Shown here in pieces: positions 25,191 through 34,593 of a stretch of DNA of 53,402 bases. The DNA lies in NCBI GenBank assembly GCA_017531485.1, contig JAFXKY010000006.1:1-53402 (forward strand), given 5' to 3'. The notes below the pieces were generated by a model. It was not told where the DNA came from. It ran no database searches and saw only the letters and a list, made by a program, of their open reading frames with translations. Each line of letters begins with the position of its first letter. Within the stretch, counting starts at the first letter, position 1. Source of the DNA: Eubacteriaceae bacterium (GTDB lineage Bacteria > Bacillota > Clostridia > Eubacteriales > Anaerofustaceae). Both the position numbers and the translations under genes were made by a program.

Positions 25191-26300
25191 ATGAGAATGA
25201 AGATAAAAAGCGACGAAACGCTCTCCGAACAATCCCTGAGGTTTTTACTTCTCGGAACAGCCGCAATTATCGCCTCATGGGATATAGCTGAAGGATTTGT
25301 ATATTTTCTCGGAAGAAGTAACGTTTCCTCCGCAAGATATGCAATATGCGCCCTCGGTGCGGTTTTCATCATCCTTGCGGGAATGTTTCAGATGCTGAGA
25401 AGGATAAACAAAAACAATATCTCCAATATTCTCATCGACGGTTACAAGATGCAGGTGAAAGTCGTCGGATACGAAAAGCGCGGGATCTTTTTCCCGAAAC
25501 ATATGATAAAAGTATCATACGCATTTTCTTCCGATCAGTCCGACAAGACATTCCTCACCTGCCCCACCCACGAAAGCATATCCCACCTTCTGCCGTTGGG
25601 AACACAGCTTGATATGTACGTCGATGCGGCAGACGAGAGATATTATTATATCGACCTGACGAAATACCATAAGGAAGAACCACTCATTAAAGAGATCATC
25701 TCATCATTAAGACCGGGATCCGGTACCGGTAATAAAGAAATAAAAAGTAAGGAGAGAAGAAAGATGAAACTGCACATCATGAACGACGAAACGCTGTCGG
25801 AACTCGGAATGAAATGTCTTTACACAGCCCTTGCGGGAACGATCTTCGCCAAGAGTATCATCTCAGGAATCAGCAGAGGACTGGACGTTATGCTGCATTA
25901 TTATGAAGGCACGACTTATAACGCGGTTGCGGCGGTAGTCATTACCGTCATCGCACTGTTTTATCTTTCGTTCATCATCGTTCAGCCGATCAGAAAGATA
26001 AACCGCCGCAATATGCAGGAGATCATGGAAAACGGAAAGCGCTCACAGGTAAAGGTGGTGGAACATTTCAAAAAAGGCATCTTCCACCCGCGCCACAGAA
26101 TGAGATGCGTTTCCCTGACAGACCCGACAAAAGAATACCCCACGGGGAAAAATATCGAAACGTATATGTATAAAGTCCCAATCGGCACGATCCTCGAACT
26201 TTATACGGACAGGGATGACGAAAGTTATTATTATGTAAATACCCTTTCCCTCGATACGGAACCGACATTAAAAGAGATGAGAGAAATGATGAGGAGATGA
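25191..26300 (+). CDS. Fusion of two cluster units (units 3 and 4) with an internal ribosome site
   Basis: 369 residues made of two homologous halves. Half 1 (1-190) starts MRMKIKSDETLSEQ and ends MYVDAADERYYYIDLTKY. Half 2 (192-369) starts MKLHIMNDETLSEL and ends LYTDRDDESYYYVNTL. Each half has two transmembrane helices and the beta domain. At the junction the DNA keeps TAAGGAG nine bases before an in-frame ATG at 25764, so half 2 looks like a former separate gene whose predecessor lost its stop, and it may still be translated independently. The function is unknown. Confidence 0.7.
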   Translation: MRMKIKSDETLSEQSLRFLLLGTAAIIASWDIAEGFVYFLGRSNVSSARYAICALGAVFIILAGMFQMLRRINKNNISNILIDGYKMQVKVVGYEKRGIFFPKHMIKVSYAFSSDQSDKTFLTCPTHESISHLLPLGTQLDMYVDAADERYYYIDLTKYHKEEPLIKEIISSLRPGSGTGNKEIKSKERRKMKLHIMNDETLSELGMKCLYTALAGTIFAKSIISGISRGLDVMLHYYEGTTYNAVAAVVITVIALFYLSFIIVQPIRKINRRNMQEIMENGKRSQVKVVEHFKKGIFHPRHRMRCVSLTDPTKEYPTGKNIETYMYKVPIGTILELYTDRDDESYYYVNTLSLDTEPTLKEMREMMRR

Positions 26301-26301
26301 T

Positions 26302-26988
26302 ATGAAGATAAAAGGCGACAGCTATTACGCACAGCGCCGCGCAGACAGCCTTCGCGGTGCGGCGGCAAGCCTCGCGATGATAATTGCGGTGTTTGCGTTC
26401 TGCAACGTATTTTTCATGGTGTATGAAGACAAAGCCCTGATCTCCGTCGTCGAGGAAGTGACGGAAGAATACATTATCGTCAACAGCGGAATATATTATT
26501 ACGAAACGCCGAGACTTCATATCCCCAAAACGGACAACACTCCGTTTGTGTTCAAGATGATGCCCGTCATAAACTATACGGCAAAGGACGGCATATACAA
26601 AATATTCACCCTCCCGTTTTATCTCGGGTGTATGTTTCTTATGTTGTCCGTATACTTCACAGTCCGCTTCTTTAAGACCATCTCTCAGAGAAAGGCGGAA
26701 GCAAAGATAAGGGAAAACATACTTCAGTACGGATCAAGGCTGGACGGAGAGTATGTTGCCATAGAAAAACTGAAGGGCATAAGGAATTTCAGGATAAAGG
26801 TCGCAGAAATAAACCCGATAACAAAGGAAGAGAGATATTTTTATTCCACCACCCTGAATTTCGACCCGAAGCTGTTTATTCCGGAAATAAAAAAGATAAC
26901 CATACACTTCGATCCCAACGATCCTGAAGCGTACATAGTGGATTTCCACGGCGCGATTCCACATAACGAGCATCTTTATTATAATTAG
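26302..26988 (+). CDS. Small membrane protein, unit 5 of tandem paralogue cluster
   Basis: 228 residues. The first helix is at about 20-40, an extracytoplasmic loop of about 60 residues follows (unlike the shorter loops of the other units), then the second helix (about 102-122) and the soluble domain closing with IHFDPNDPEAYIVDF. It starts one base after the preceding stop, which indicates coupling. The function is unknown. Confidence 0.65.
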   Translation: MKIKGDSYYAQRRADSLRGAAASLAMIIAVFAFCNVFFMVYEDKALISVVEEVTEEYIIVNSGIYYYETPRLHIPKTDNTPFVFKMMPVINYTAKDGIYKIFTLPFYLGCMFLMLSVYFTVRFFKTISQRKAEAKIRENILQYGSRLDGEYVAIEKLKGIRNFRIKVAEINPITKEERYFYSTTLNFDPKLFIPEIKKITIHFDPNDPEAYIVDFHGAIPHNEHLYYN

Positions 26989-26997
26989 GAGCATATC

Positions 26998-27531
26998 ATG
27001 AACAAAATAAAGAAGGTATATCCCGACGGGTATTACGAAGCAAAGCTCAGCCGCGCGGGAAAGCCCGTATTCATCTTTTCGCTGATCGCGGCGGTGTTTC
27101 ATTTGCTGCTCGACGATATCGCCGGGAATTTATTTCTGCCGGACGTAACAATGATACGATACGCCGCATACGCAGTATTTGCCGTTATCATCATCACGGC
27201 ATTAATAAATTATCTCCGTCAGAGAAATTTACGCAAGATGAATGCGGAAATGACCGAAGAACTGAGAAACTACGGAATAAGGATCCCCTGCAAGATAACG
27301 GAAATAAAGAAAAACGGATTTTTGGAGGAATACGTCATTTACGTTACGGGAGAGATCTCTTACGGCAAAGAGATCACCTTCTCTTCCTGCAAATTCTACA
27401 AAAACCCGGGGGATTATCTCAAAGTCGGTGATGACGCGACGGTATATCTCCACCGTGAGCAGAGTGAACTGTTTCATATCGAATATCCCGATACTTTCCC
27501 CGTGGACGCGGCAAGATTTTATATTTACTGA
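26998..27531 (+). CDS. Small membrane protein, unit 6 of tandem paralogue cluster
   Basis: 177 residues with two helices (about 20-38 and 48-64), the segment RIPCKITEIKKNGFLEEYVIYV, and a closing strand in which the acidic loop is shortened (VYLHREQSELFHIEYPDTFP). The ribosome site is TAGGAG. The function is unknown. Confidence 0.65.
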   Translation: MNKIKKVYPDGYYEAKLSRAGKPVFIFSLIAAVFHLLLDDIAGNLFLPDVTMIRYAAYAVFAVIIITALINYLRQRNLRKMNAEMTEELRNYGIRIPCKITEIKKNGFLEEYVIYVTGEISYGKEITFSSCKFYKNPGDYLKVGDDATVYLHREQSELFHIEYPDTFPVDAARFYIY

Positions 27532-27543
27532 AAGGAGAAAACT

Positions 27544-28263
27544 ATGATCCTTACACAGAAAAAGATCTACCGGAGTTACATCCTGAAGGCACGCAGGCGC
27601 CGCTTTATTCAGTACAGCCTGTGTTTTCTCGTCATCGCACTCGTCGCAGTGCCGCTTGTAATAACCCTCGCATACGGCTACACAAACGGTAATGCGGCAG
27701 ACGCAACGGTTGTTTCCATGGCGGGAGAAGCTTTCACAGTCCGATTGCAGCCGCACGGAGCTTCGGGAAATTATTACCGCACGTTTTTAAAGTCAGATGT
27801 ATTTTTCCCGGTATGGGAAGGAATGAAGCTGATAGTATATTCCTCCGAGCCGTTTTATAAGGGGGCAAAGGCGCATGTGGATCAGCTTATGCCGGTCATG
27901 GTCATTCTCACCCTCTGTATTTCGGCGTATTACTTCATAAAGGCTCTTTACTTTATATATCTGAGAAATGAGAACAACAAAAACGTCGCAACGCTTCATA
28001 CGGAAGGAAAACTGATTTCCTGCGACATAGAAAAGGTCGAAAACAAAAGCCGCATCTTCCGCAATTTCAAAATCCACCTCACCTACACTGACAAACTCGG
28101 CAAAGTGCATCACTTCGAAACGGAGAGGTTCTACTTCAACCCGAATCCATATCTCGAAGGAATAAAAAATATGCAGGTATATGTGGATCCTGACAACTAT
28201 TCAATATACGACATCGTCTTCCCCGCAAGTTTCCCTTCGGACACATGGCACTATTATTATTAA
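27544..28263 (+). CDS. Small membrane protein, unit 7 of tandem paralogue cluster
   Basis: 239 residues. The helices are at about 22-42 and 117-137, separated by an external domain of about 70 residues, followed by the soluble domain with CDIEKVENKSRIFRNFKIHL and the closing VYVDPDNYSIYDIVFP. The ribosome site is AAAGGAG. It is the last gene of the run and is followed by a terminator. Confidence 0.65.
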   Translation: MILTQKKIYRSYILKARRRRFIQYSLCFLVIALVAVPLVITLAYGYTNGNAADATVVSMAGEAFTVRLQPHGASGNYYRTFLKSDVFFPVWEGMKLIVYSSEPFYKGAKAHVDQLMPVMVILTLCISAYYFIKALYFIYLRNENNKNVATLHTEGKLISCDIEKVENKSRIFRNFKIHLTYTDKLGKVHHFETERFYFNPNPYLEGIKNMQVYVDPDNYSIYDIVFPASFPSDTWHYYY

Positions 28264-28267
28264 AAAC

Positions 28268-28290
28268 CGGGCAGCACCTGCTGTCCTTTT
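28268..28290 (+). terminator. Terminator of the small-membrane-protein cluster
   Basis: GGGCAGCACCTGCTGTCC hairpin followed by TTTTTA. Confidence 0.7.
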
Positions 28291-28300
28291 TATTACCACG

Positions 28301-28385
28301 ATCCCCCTGATGACTGCGTCATCTTTCCCCCTTACTAAGTAAGGGGGATGTCATCGAGCGACTTCCGCGATGATGACAGGGGGAT
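28301..28385. repeat. Dispersed palindromic repeat, long form
   Basis: ATCCCCCTG/CAGGGGGAT termini; left arm GATGAC/GTCATC; core CCCCCTTACTAAGTAAGGGGG; right arm GTCATCGAGCG/CGCGATGATGAC. Confidence 0.88.
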
Positions 28386-28431
28386 CAGTTCGCGGATCAT
28401 GGACATATGCAGACATCCTTGCATCTCCACG

Positions 28432-28479
28432 ATCCCCCTGATGACTGCGTCATCTTTCCCCCTTACAAGTAAGGGGGAC
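28432..28479. repeat. Dispersed CCCCCTTA palindromic repeat
   Basis: Short form with GATGAC/GTCATC arm, 47 bases after the long form; same orientation. Confidence 0.85.
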
Positions 28480-28484
28480 AAAAA

Positions 28485-28505
28485 AATCCCCTTAAAAAGG
28501 GGATT
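28485..28505 (-). terminator. Terminator of the coiled-coil trio
   Basis: AATCCCCTT-TTT-AAGGGGATT followed by T5 on the minus strand; it overlaps the stop codon of the last gene. Confidence 0.85.
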
Positions 28506-29454
28506 ACGCATCAATTACCATATCTTCATATTTCATCTTCAGATCAGTGTATTCCGCTGTCTTTTCCGCAAGTTCAGTTTTCGCCCTGTCAAGAATTGCG
28601 GATACTGTACTCCTGAAATTCCGCGTCGTTTCATTTACTGCCTGAATGTCCCATAAAAGACTTCTGTGCCCGTAAAACAGCTCCCATGCAGGATCTTTGA
28701 AGGAATACATCTCCATGTCGAGTTCTATTTCCGTGACCCCTTCAAACCCTGAATCAACAAGCTTTTCATTTAAGATACCGACCATCTCTCCAACCTTCGG
28801 CGCAATTTCATATACCGCGTTTGTCGCAGTGTCGCGACCGTCGATCTCCGACCATGTGGCTTTGTTCTTTCCGCCTCTCGTGCATCTCTCCGCCCAGTAT
28901 TCCGCTTCATCCATATTCTTCAGAAGCTCGTCCGTGACCGAAAGGGTCGTTTCTGTGTGCGAGATAAGATCCGCGAGATATTCCATGCGCGAGGAGAGAA
29001 TTTTCATGTTTTCTTCCATAAGAATAAATTCCCCCATGTCCCTGCCGGTGGAACCGAGCATGCGGCGCTTGTCGGAAATCAGGGTATTATATTCCTCCGT
29101 CATCATAAGTAATTCCCTCAACTCCTCTTCCTTGCGGGAGATATTTATTTCGATGTTGTTCAGCTCATAAACCGCCATATTATAGCGGCTTTCTGCGTCA
29201 TACATCTCTTCTCTCTCTTTTTCGAGCTTCTCTTCTTTCCTTCCGACGAGGGAATGAAAAAATGAAGAGATGTTTCCGCCTTCATAACTTTCCACATCGC
29301 TTCTCTCCTTGTCGCGGAGGTTGGAAAGTATCCTTACGTTTTCCTCAGCAGGAAAAAGCTTCTCTTTTGCAGATGCGAGGGCTTCGCGCACTTCATCTAT
29401 GGTATATACCTTATATCTGAGTTCCTTCAGACGGTCGTTATGTTCGTAAATCAT
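28504..29454 (-). CDS. Coiled-coil protein, third of three tandem paralogues
   Basis: A 316-residue soluble, charged, mostly helical protein without signal peptide. Residues about 15-130 form a coiled coil interrupted by the conserved segment VESYEGGNISSFFHSLVGRKEEKLEKE, present in all three paralogues. A second coiled coil is at about 130-190, followed by an individual middle region and a C-terminal helix. I recall similar hypothetical proteins in Lachnospiraceae-type genomes but no function. It starts one base after the preceding stop. The role could be scaffolding or a membrane-proximal rod; unknown. Confidence 0.7.
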   Translation of the reverse strand: MIYEHNDRLKELRYKVYTIDEVREALASAKEKLFPAEENVRILSNLRDKERSDVESYEGGNISSFFHSLVGRKEEKLEKEREEMYDAESRYNMAVYELNNIEINISRKEEELRELLMMTEEYNTLISDKRRMLGSTGRDMGEFILMEENMKILSSRMEYLADLISHTETTLSVTDELLKNMDEAEYWAERCTRGGKNKATWSEIDGRDTATNAVYEIAPKVGEMVGILNEKLVDSGFEGVTEIELDMEMYSFKDPAWELFYGHRSLLWDIQAVNETTRNFRSTVSAILDRAKTELAEKTAEYTDLKMKYEDMVIDA

Positions 29455-29455
29455 C

Positions 29456-30412
29456 TCATTCCTCCTTCAGATTTATTACAGCGTATTCAAACCTGTCCTT
29501 TATATTTTCATATTCCTCATTCTTCATATCAAGAATTTCCTTCGCGGCAGAAAGATTATCACTTATCCCGTCACGGAAAATAAGAAAATCATCATAAAAC
29601 CGCTTTATGTTGTCAAGATAATATTCATCCACCTTACGCGGCTCCGTAATAAGATCCGATCTGAGTCTCACCATATCCACCTCGCTCCAGTCAAAGTCCG
29701 GAACCGAAGGGACGGAGAAATAATTCTCCATGCGGCTTTTCAGTTCGTCATAATGCTCTGTCATCTCCCCGACATATATCTTTACGTTGTCAAGGTAAAT
29801 ATCCCTCGATCTTCTGTTTGCTTCATCAGAACGGCTGAAACCCTCTACGCACCAGCGGGCAACTTTAAGGCACCCTTCAAACTCCCTGAAAACGTGATTT
29901 AATTTCTCAAGGACCTTCCCTGCGGCATATACCGCTGTTTCAAAATATTCTGCTTCTGCCGAAAGAAGATTCATCTTCTCTTCAAGGGATTTTATTTCCT
30001 CCGCCTTATCCATAGTACCTTCTCTGATCCGCGAAAGTTTTTCGGAAAACAGCCTGTCGTACTCCTCTTTCTTCCCTTCGAGAATTGTGAGATTTTCCCT
30101 CATCGCAATTATTTCTTCCCTGAGAATATTCATCCTTCCGAGGGCAGATTCGTACTCCTCTTTCGCCGAATCGGCCTGCTGTCTTTCTCTTTTGAGATCC
30201 GCTTCTTTCGTTCCGAGGATCCCGCTTATGAAACTTCGGAAATTTCCCTTTTCGAACTTCTCCGCTTCCCGCGTTTCTTTCCGGAACGCTGAAAACAGCC
30301 CGTCCGTATTATCTGAGAGGATCTCATATTCCCTCTCTGCCTTTTCAAGCCGCAGGCGGATATCTTTTATTTCATCCGTCTGTCTTTTCAGCTCCGAAAG
30401 ATATTCATTCAT
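29456..30412 (-). CDS. Coiled-coil protein, second of three tandem paralogues
   Basis: 318 residues. The layout is the same as in the neighbours: an N-terminal coiled coil, a conserved break AEKFEKGNFRSFISGILGTKEADL, a long coiled coil to about 180, then a divergent region (MENYFSVPSVPDFDWSEVD) and a C-terminal helix. No enzyme motif or membrane segment. It starts one base after the upstream stop and ends one base before the next start, so the three are one translationally linked unit. Confidence 0.7.
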   Translation of the reverse strand: MNEYLSELKRQTDEIKDIRLRLEKAEREYEILSDNTDGLFSAFRKETREAEKFEKGNFRSFISGILGTKEADLKRERQQADSAKEEYESALGRMNILREEIIAMRENLTILEGKKEEYDRLFSEKLSRIREGTMDKAEEIKSLEEKMNLLSAEAEYFETAVYAAGKVLEKLNHVFREFEGCLKVARWCVEGFSRSDEANRRSRDIYLDNVKIYVGEMTEHYDELKSRMENYFSVPSVPDFDWSEVDMVRLRSDLITEPRKVDEYYLDNIKRFYDDFLIFRDGISDNLSAAKEILDMKNEEYENIKDRFEYAVINLKEE

Positions 30413-30413
30413 C

Positions 30414-31364
30414 CTATTCCCCTTTCAGCTTTGAAGAGATGATCATTTCTTCAAGCTCGCTTTTCAGCCTTGCGGCTTCCCCGATAAGGTATTCCTTCTC
30501 CTTGTCGAGGACCATCAGTATGTCCGTGATCCTTCCGTAAAGCTCCTCGACCTCTTTTTGTGCCTTTGAAGCATTTTTCCCCTGAATCAGTTCGGAGAAC
30601 ACCCTGTAATAAACATCGGGGATCTCTTCAAATCCTCCCACTTTGCCACTCATCTTCACATCCCGAAGCTCCGCACGGAACGCGCTGAGGGAAACCTGAA
30701 ACTCTCTGGCAAGTCTGCCTGCCTTTTTCATTTCGTAGAACGGGCTTCGGTGTGCCGACGGTCCGGAACCTAAAAATATGCCGATAATCTCTACGATGCT
30801 GTCCATGCTCATATCCGAAAGCACCCATGAAAGCCTGTTGCCTGTTTCCTTCGCTTTGTTTCCGAAGGTAATGGCCTCCCTGATCTCCGGAAGACGGGAA
30901 GTCTCGATGTCGGTTATGGCATTTTCCGCTTCAATGATCTTCGAAGCCACCTCATCCCCGTAAGACACCACATATTTTTTCTTTATTTCCAGCATCCTCC
31001 GAAGATCCTCGTCCGTTTCCGTTATGGAAAGATATTCTTCCTGCACTCTCTCCACTTCCCTGCATGCATCTTCGTACTTTACCCTTGCCGCTTCCTGTCT
31101 GAGGAGAGCATCCGCCGCCTCGCGTTTTTCCTTCTCAAGGCGCTCGTCGCCCTTTCCGATGATGCTCAGCAGGCGGTATAAAAAGCTGTCTTCATATTTC
31201 TCAACGTCGCCTTCCTCCCGCTCAAGCGCAAAGGACGCCACCCGCAAATTGCTTTTCTCATTTTCCATCTGTGCGAGAAGATCTTTCAGCACGCGCTCGA
31301 GATGCTTCTTTCTCGCAAGGTTTTTCTTTATTTCAACAAGCCTGTCGTCAAATATGTATGCCAT
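30414..31364 (-). CDS. Coiled-coil protein, first of three tandem paralogues
   Basis: 316 residues, first gene of the unit. The conserved break reads VEKYEDSFLYRLLSIIGKGDERLEKE. The middle region differs from the other two and has a short hydrophobic stretch (MSMDSIVEIIGIFLGSGPS), perhaps an amphipathic helix. Transcription probably starts at an extended -10 (TGATATAAT) about 35 bases upstream. The equal lengths (316-318) and distinct middle regions suggest a hetero-oligomer rather than redundant copies; this is inference. Confidence 0.7.
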   Translation of the reverse strand: MAYIFDDRLVEIKKNLARKKHLERVLKDLLAQMENEKSNLRVASFALEREEGDVEKYEDSFLYRLLSIIGKGDERLEKEKREAADALLRQEAARVKYEDACREVERVQEEYLSITETDEDLRRMLEIKKKYVVSYGDEVASKIIEAENAITDIETSRLPEIREAITFGNKAKETGNRLSWVLSDMSMDSIVEIIGIFLGSGPSAHRSPFYEMKKAGRLAREFQVSLSAFRAELRDVKMSGKVGGFEEIPDVYYRVFSELIQGKNASKAQKEVEELYGRITDILMVLDKEKEYLIGEAARLKSELEEMIISSKLKGE

Positions 31365-31425
31365 GATAATCCCTTTTTGTCCTTTTTTATAATTATATCA
31401 TACTTCCCTTCCGTAACATAAAAAA

Positions 31426-31451
31426 ACGGCGAAATTTCGTCATTTCACCGT
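31426..31451 (-). terminator. Terminator of the LRR gene
   Basis: On the minus strand, ACGGTGAAAT pairs with ATTTCGCCGT and is followed by TTTTTTT. Confidence 0.85.
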
Positions 31452-31458
31452 TTGAAAT

Positions 31459-32949
31459 TTATCTTTTTTTCTTTTTCACTGACTTCACGATAACGCTTAC
31501 GGTCAGTATCATCACGATCACTACTGCCGCCATGATGACGCCCGTAACGGGAGAGAGTTCAAACACAAACCCTGTCTTCAGCCCTTCCGTTGTGATATTA
31601 TCCTGCGTTTCATACTCAAACGTCCTGCTTCCGAGATACGTGCCTTTCACCTTCGCCGTAACGGAATATTCGTTTAATTTCTTCATATCCGCTTCGTAGT
31701 CGATGAATATCATCTTCTCAAGATCCGCAGAGGTGAGAGTGTGGTATGTAGTGGAAGCGCCGCATTTTTTGGTGATGAGAACTTCTTCCACTGTTCTCGT
31801 GCCTTCGAGGGCGGTAATGTTTTCGATTCCGCCGAATGTGATGGCAGGCTTCTGAGACTCCCCGTCAAGAGCGATCGTAAGGGCAAGCTCGTCATACTGC
31901 ATCTTATGCATAAACGCTTCTTCGCCCATGTGTTCCGTGAGGGTGAGGATGATATCGCTGTCCGCATTTTTGTCGATGTGGTTCATAGAGATGTCAAGAA
32001 CAGCCAACGACGGCATATCCGCAAGCTCGTGAGGAATCTTTTCAAGCTCATTGAAACTCAGAAACATCGCGCTGAGTTTTTCAAGGGAAAAGACTTCCTG
32101 TGGAATACTCTTTATCTTATTGTTGCTCAGGTCGATCTGCACAAGATCCTTCATGCTTCCGATGCCTGCAGGGAAAGAAGTCAGTTCGTTTCCTTCGAGG
32201 TTTATTACCGTCAGCCCCGTAAAGCCCGAAAGATCAGGCAGCACCGTCAGGTTGTTGTTGGCAACGGCGAGGGATGTGAGCGAAGAAAGAACCGAAATTC
32301 CTTCAGGAAAACTTTCAAGCTCATTCTTCGAAACGCTGAGGGTCTGAAGCGCTCCAAGCGGCGTCATATCCGGAAGGGATTTAAGGAGATTGTTTTCCAT
32401 ATAAAGCTCTTCAAGGGAACTTTTCTCCCCGAAGCTTTCGATACTCGTTATCTCATTGTCGCTCAGGTTCAGGCTCTTCAGTCCGTCGAGTTCGAAAATG
32501 AACGACGGAACGTTCGTCAGGTCGTTTCTTGAAAGGTCGAGGACTTCCAGCTTATAAAGATCCTTTATCGGCTCGATCTGCACATCCATGGAGATGAGAT
32601 TGTTGCCGGCATAAAGCTTTTCCAGATTTATGGCATACTCAAGCCCCTTTAAGTCCTTGATGTCGAGGTGAGATATATCAAGGGTGGTGGGAAGGTGATA
32701 AAGCATATCAAAGACGGTGATGACTCCCCCGTCGGAAATTCCCAGATTGTCCCGAAGCGCCGCCCTCAGGCTCGCATCAGGCACTTCAACCACTTTTGAA
32801 TACCACTTCTCAAGCTCTGCCGCATCTGAATCGAAAAGGCTGTAAGACGGATCATACAACGCCCTTTCGGGACCCTCCGCAGAAAAAGCCGAAAGCGGGA
32901 AGAGTATTATTCCCGCTATTACGACCAAAAGTAATATTTTCTTTTTCAT
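31459..32949 (-). CDS. Secreted, membrane-anchored leucine-rich-repeat protein
   Basis: 496 residues. A signal peptide (MKKKILLLVVIAGIILFPLSAFSA), then about ten LRR units of 22-23 residues (LEVLDLSRNDLTNVPSFIF type, residues about 85-330), a beta-rich region, and a C-terminal helix (GVIMAAVVIVMILTVSVIV) with a KKKKR tail. The protein is thus exported and held in the membrane with the LRR outside, probably for binding surface or host ligands. No LPxTG is seen. It starts four bases after the asnS stop with a weak GAGAAG site inside the asnS end, so expression probably depends on asnS. Confidence 0.85.
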   Translation of the reverse strand: MKKKILLLVVIAGIILFPLSAFSAEGPERALYDPSYSLFDSDAAELEKWYSKVVEVPDASLRAALRDNLGISDGGVITVFDMLYHLPTTLDISHLDIKDLKGLEYAINLEKLYAGNNLISMDVQIEPIKDLYKLEVLDLSRNDLTNVPSFIFELDGLKSLNLSDNEITSIESFGEKSSLEELYMENNLLKSLPDMTPLGALQTLSVSKNELESFPEGISVLSSLTSLAVANNNLTVLPDLSGFTGLTVINLEGNELTSFPAGIGSMKDLVQIDLSNNKIKSIPQEVFSLEKLSAMFLSFNELEKIPHELADMPSLAVLDISMNHIDKNADSDIILTLTEHMGEEAFMHKMQYDELALTIALDGESQKPAITFGGIENITALEGTRTVEEVLITKKCGASTTYHTLTSADLEKMIFIDYEADMKKLNEYSVTAKVKGTYLGSRTFEYETQDNITTEGLKTGFVFELSPVTGVIMAAVVIVMILTVSVIVKSVKKKKR

Positions 32950-32953
32950 CTTC

Positions 32954-34342
32954 TCAGAATTTAGCATTCTTGACGGTTCTCGGGAACGGGAGGACGTCAC
33001 GGATGTTCTTCATGCCCGTGATGTACATGATCGCCCTTTCAAATCCGAGGCCGTAACCTGCGTGTTTGACTCCGCCGAAACGACGAAGCTGTAAATACCA
33101 GTCAAGGGGTTCTTCGTGCATACCCATTTCCGCCATTCTCTGAGTAAGAACGTCATAACGTTCTTCTCTCTGGCTTCCGCCGATGATTTCGCCGATGCCC
33201 GGAACGAGGCAGTCAACAGCCGCAACAGTCTTTCCGTCGTCGTTCTGACGCATATAGAATGCTTTGATGTCTTTCGGGTAATCCGTTACGAAAACAGGAG
33301 CCTTGAAGTACTGTTCCGTGAGGTATCTTTCGTGTTCTGACTGCATATCAAGTCCCCATGATACGGGATATTCAAACTTCGCGTCAGACTTGAGAAGAAT
33401 GTCGATAGCTTCTGTGTATGTTACTCTTCTGAATTCGGAATTTGCAACGCCTTCGAGTCTTGAAATGAGGTCTTTGTCAACGAAGTTGTTGAAGAATACC
33501 ATTTCATCCGGAGCGTTTTCGAAAACGTAGTTGATGATATATTTAAGCATATCTTCAGCGAGAGCCATGTTGTCATTAAGGTCGGCAAAAGCGATTTCCG
33601 GCTCGATCATCCAGAATTCTGCCGCATGGCGCGCTGTGTTGGAGTTTTCCGCACGGAATGTGGGGCCGAATGTGTAGATGTTTCTGAAAGCGTGTGCAAA
33701 TGCTTCGCCCTGAAGCTGACCGCTTACCGTAAGGAAAGCTTCCTTTCCGAAGAAGTCTTTTGAGAAATCAACAAGGCCTTCTTCAGTTCTCAGCGGTTTT
33801 TCGGCGTCGAGTGTTGAAACTCTGAACATTTCGCCTGCGCCTTCTGCGTCAGCGGTCGTGATGATCGGAGTATGAACGTATACGAATCCTCTTTCCTGGA
33901 AGAATTTGTGGATAGCGAAAGCGATGAGTGAACGTACTCTGAATGTTGCCTGGAAGGAGTTTCCTCTCGGACGGAGGTGTGCGATCTCACGCATGTTTTC
34001 GAAAGACATTCTCTTTTTCTGAAGCGGATAGTCAGTATCGCATGCGCCGAGGAGCTCTACCTTATTTGCCTTGATCTCGAATTCCTGCTTTGCGTCAGGT
34101 GTGAGAACGAGAGTTCCCGTTACTTCGATTGCTGAATAGATAGTATATTTCGTTACTTCCGCATAATTTTCGATGCCTTCAGCTTCGATAACTACCTGAA
34201 CGTTTCTGAATGCTGTGCCGTCGTTGAGTTCGATGAATCCGAACGCGTTTGATGAACGGATGGTCTTTACCCATCCCTGAATAGTTATTGTTGTATTGTC
34301 AAGTTCATGTGCTTTATTGTGTAATTCTTTTACTGTAAGCAT
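32954..34342 (-). CDS. asnS: Asparaginyl-tRNA synthetase
   Basis: A 462-residue class IIb synthetase. An N-terminal OB-fold anticodon domain ([25 protein letters not shown]) precedes the catalytic core, with motif 2 [26 protein letters not shown] and motif 3 [15 protein letters not shown]. The ATG at 34342 has AGGGAG eight bases upstream; the GTG at 34351 falls within that spacing. An extended -10 TGGTATAAT is at 34382-34374. No T-box leader is present in the short 5' region. It is followed by the LRR gene after four bases. Confidence 0.96.
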   Translation of the reverse strand: MLTVKELHNKAHELDNTTITIQGWVKTIRSSNAFGFIELNDGTAFRNVQVVIEAEGIENYAEVTKYTIYSAIEVTGTLVLTPDAKQEFEIKANKVELLGACDTDYPLQKKRMSFENMREIAHLRPRGNSFQATFRVRSLIAFAIHKFFQERGFVYVHTPIITTADAEGAGEMFRVSTLDAEKPLRTEEGLVDFSKDFFGKEAFLTVSGQLQGEAFAHAFRNIYTFGPTFRAENSNTARHAAEFWMIEPEIAFADLNDNMALAEDMLKYIINYVFENAPDEMVFFNNFVDKDLISRLEGVANSEFRRVTYTEAIDILLKSDAKFEYPVSWGLDMQSEHERYLTEQYFKAPVFVTDYPKDIKAFYMRQNDDGKTVAAVDCLVPGIGEIIGGSQREERYDVLTQRMAEMGMHEEPLDWYLQLRRFGGVKHAGYGLGFERAIMYITGMKNIRDVLPFPRTVKNAKF

Positions 34343-34373
34343 AATACTCACTCCCTAAAAGTTATTTACGGGT

Positions 34374-34382
34374 ATTATACCA
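34374..34382 (-). promoter_or_regulatory. Extended -10 of asnS
   Basis: TGGTATAAT on the minus strand, without a good -35, about 35 bases before the start. Confidence 0.5.
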
Positions 34383-34482
34383 AATATCACAAAAAAAATA
34401 TAGTCAATTTGCAAAATATGTGAATTTCTCATCAAATTTCCGCATCCCCGTCAATTTTATTCCGTTACAACGCCGTTACACC

Positions 34483-34511
34483 TTGGAAATCCCCCTTCTT
34501 TGTGGTATAAT
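34483..34511 (+). promoter_or_regulatory. Promoter of tmk-DUF2207
   Basis: TTGGAA (34483-34488), 17 bases, TATAAT (34506-34511). Confidence 0.7.
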
Positions 34512-34593
34512 TTCATATGGTTTACAACAGTATTCCCCCAAAACGATAAGAAACAGTTACGGCTGAAATGAAATACGACAAAGGAGATCAGTC

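Noticed and set aside
34343..34440. T-box leader before asnS
   Set aside because: The region between -10 and start is only about 35 bases and has no T-box sequence or antiterminator.
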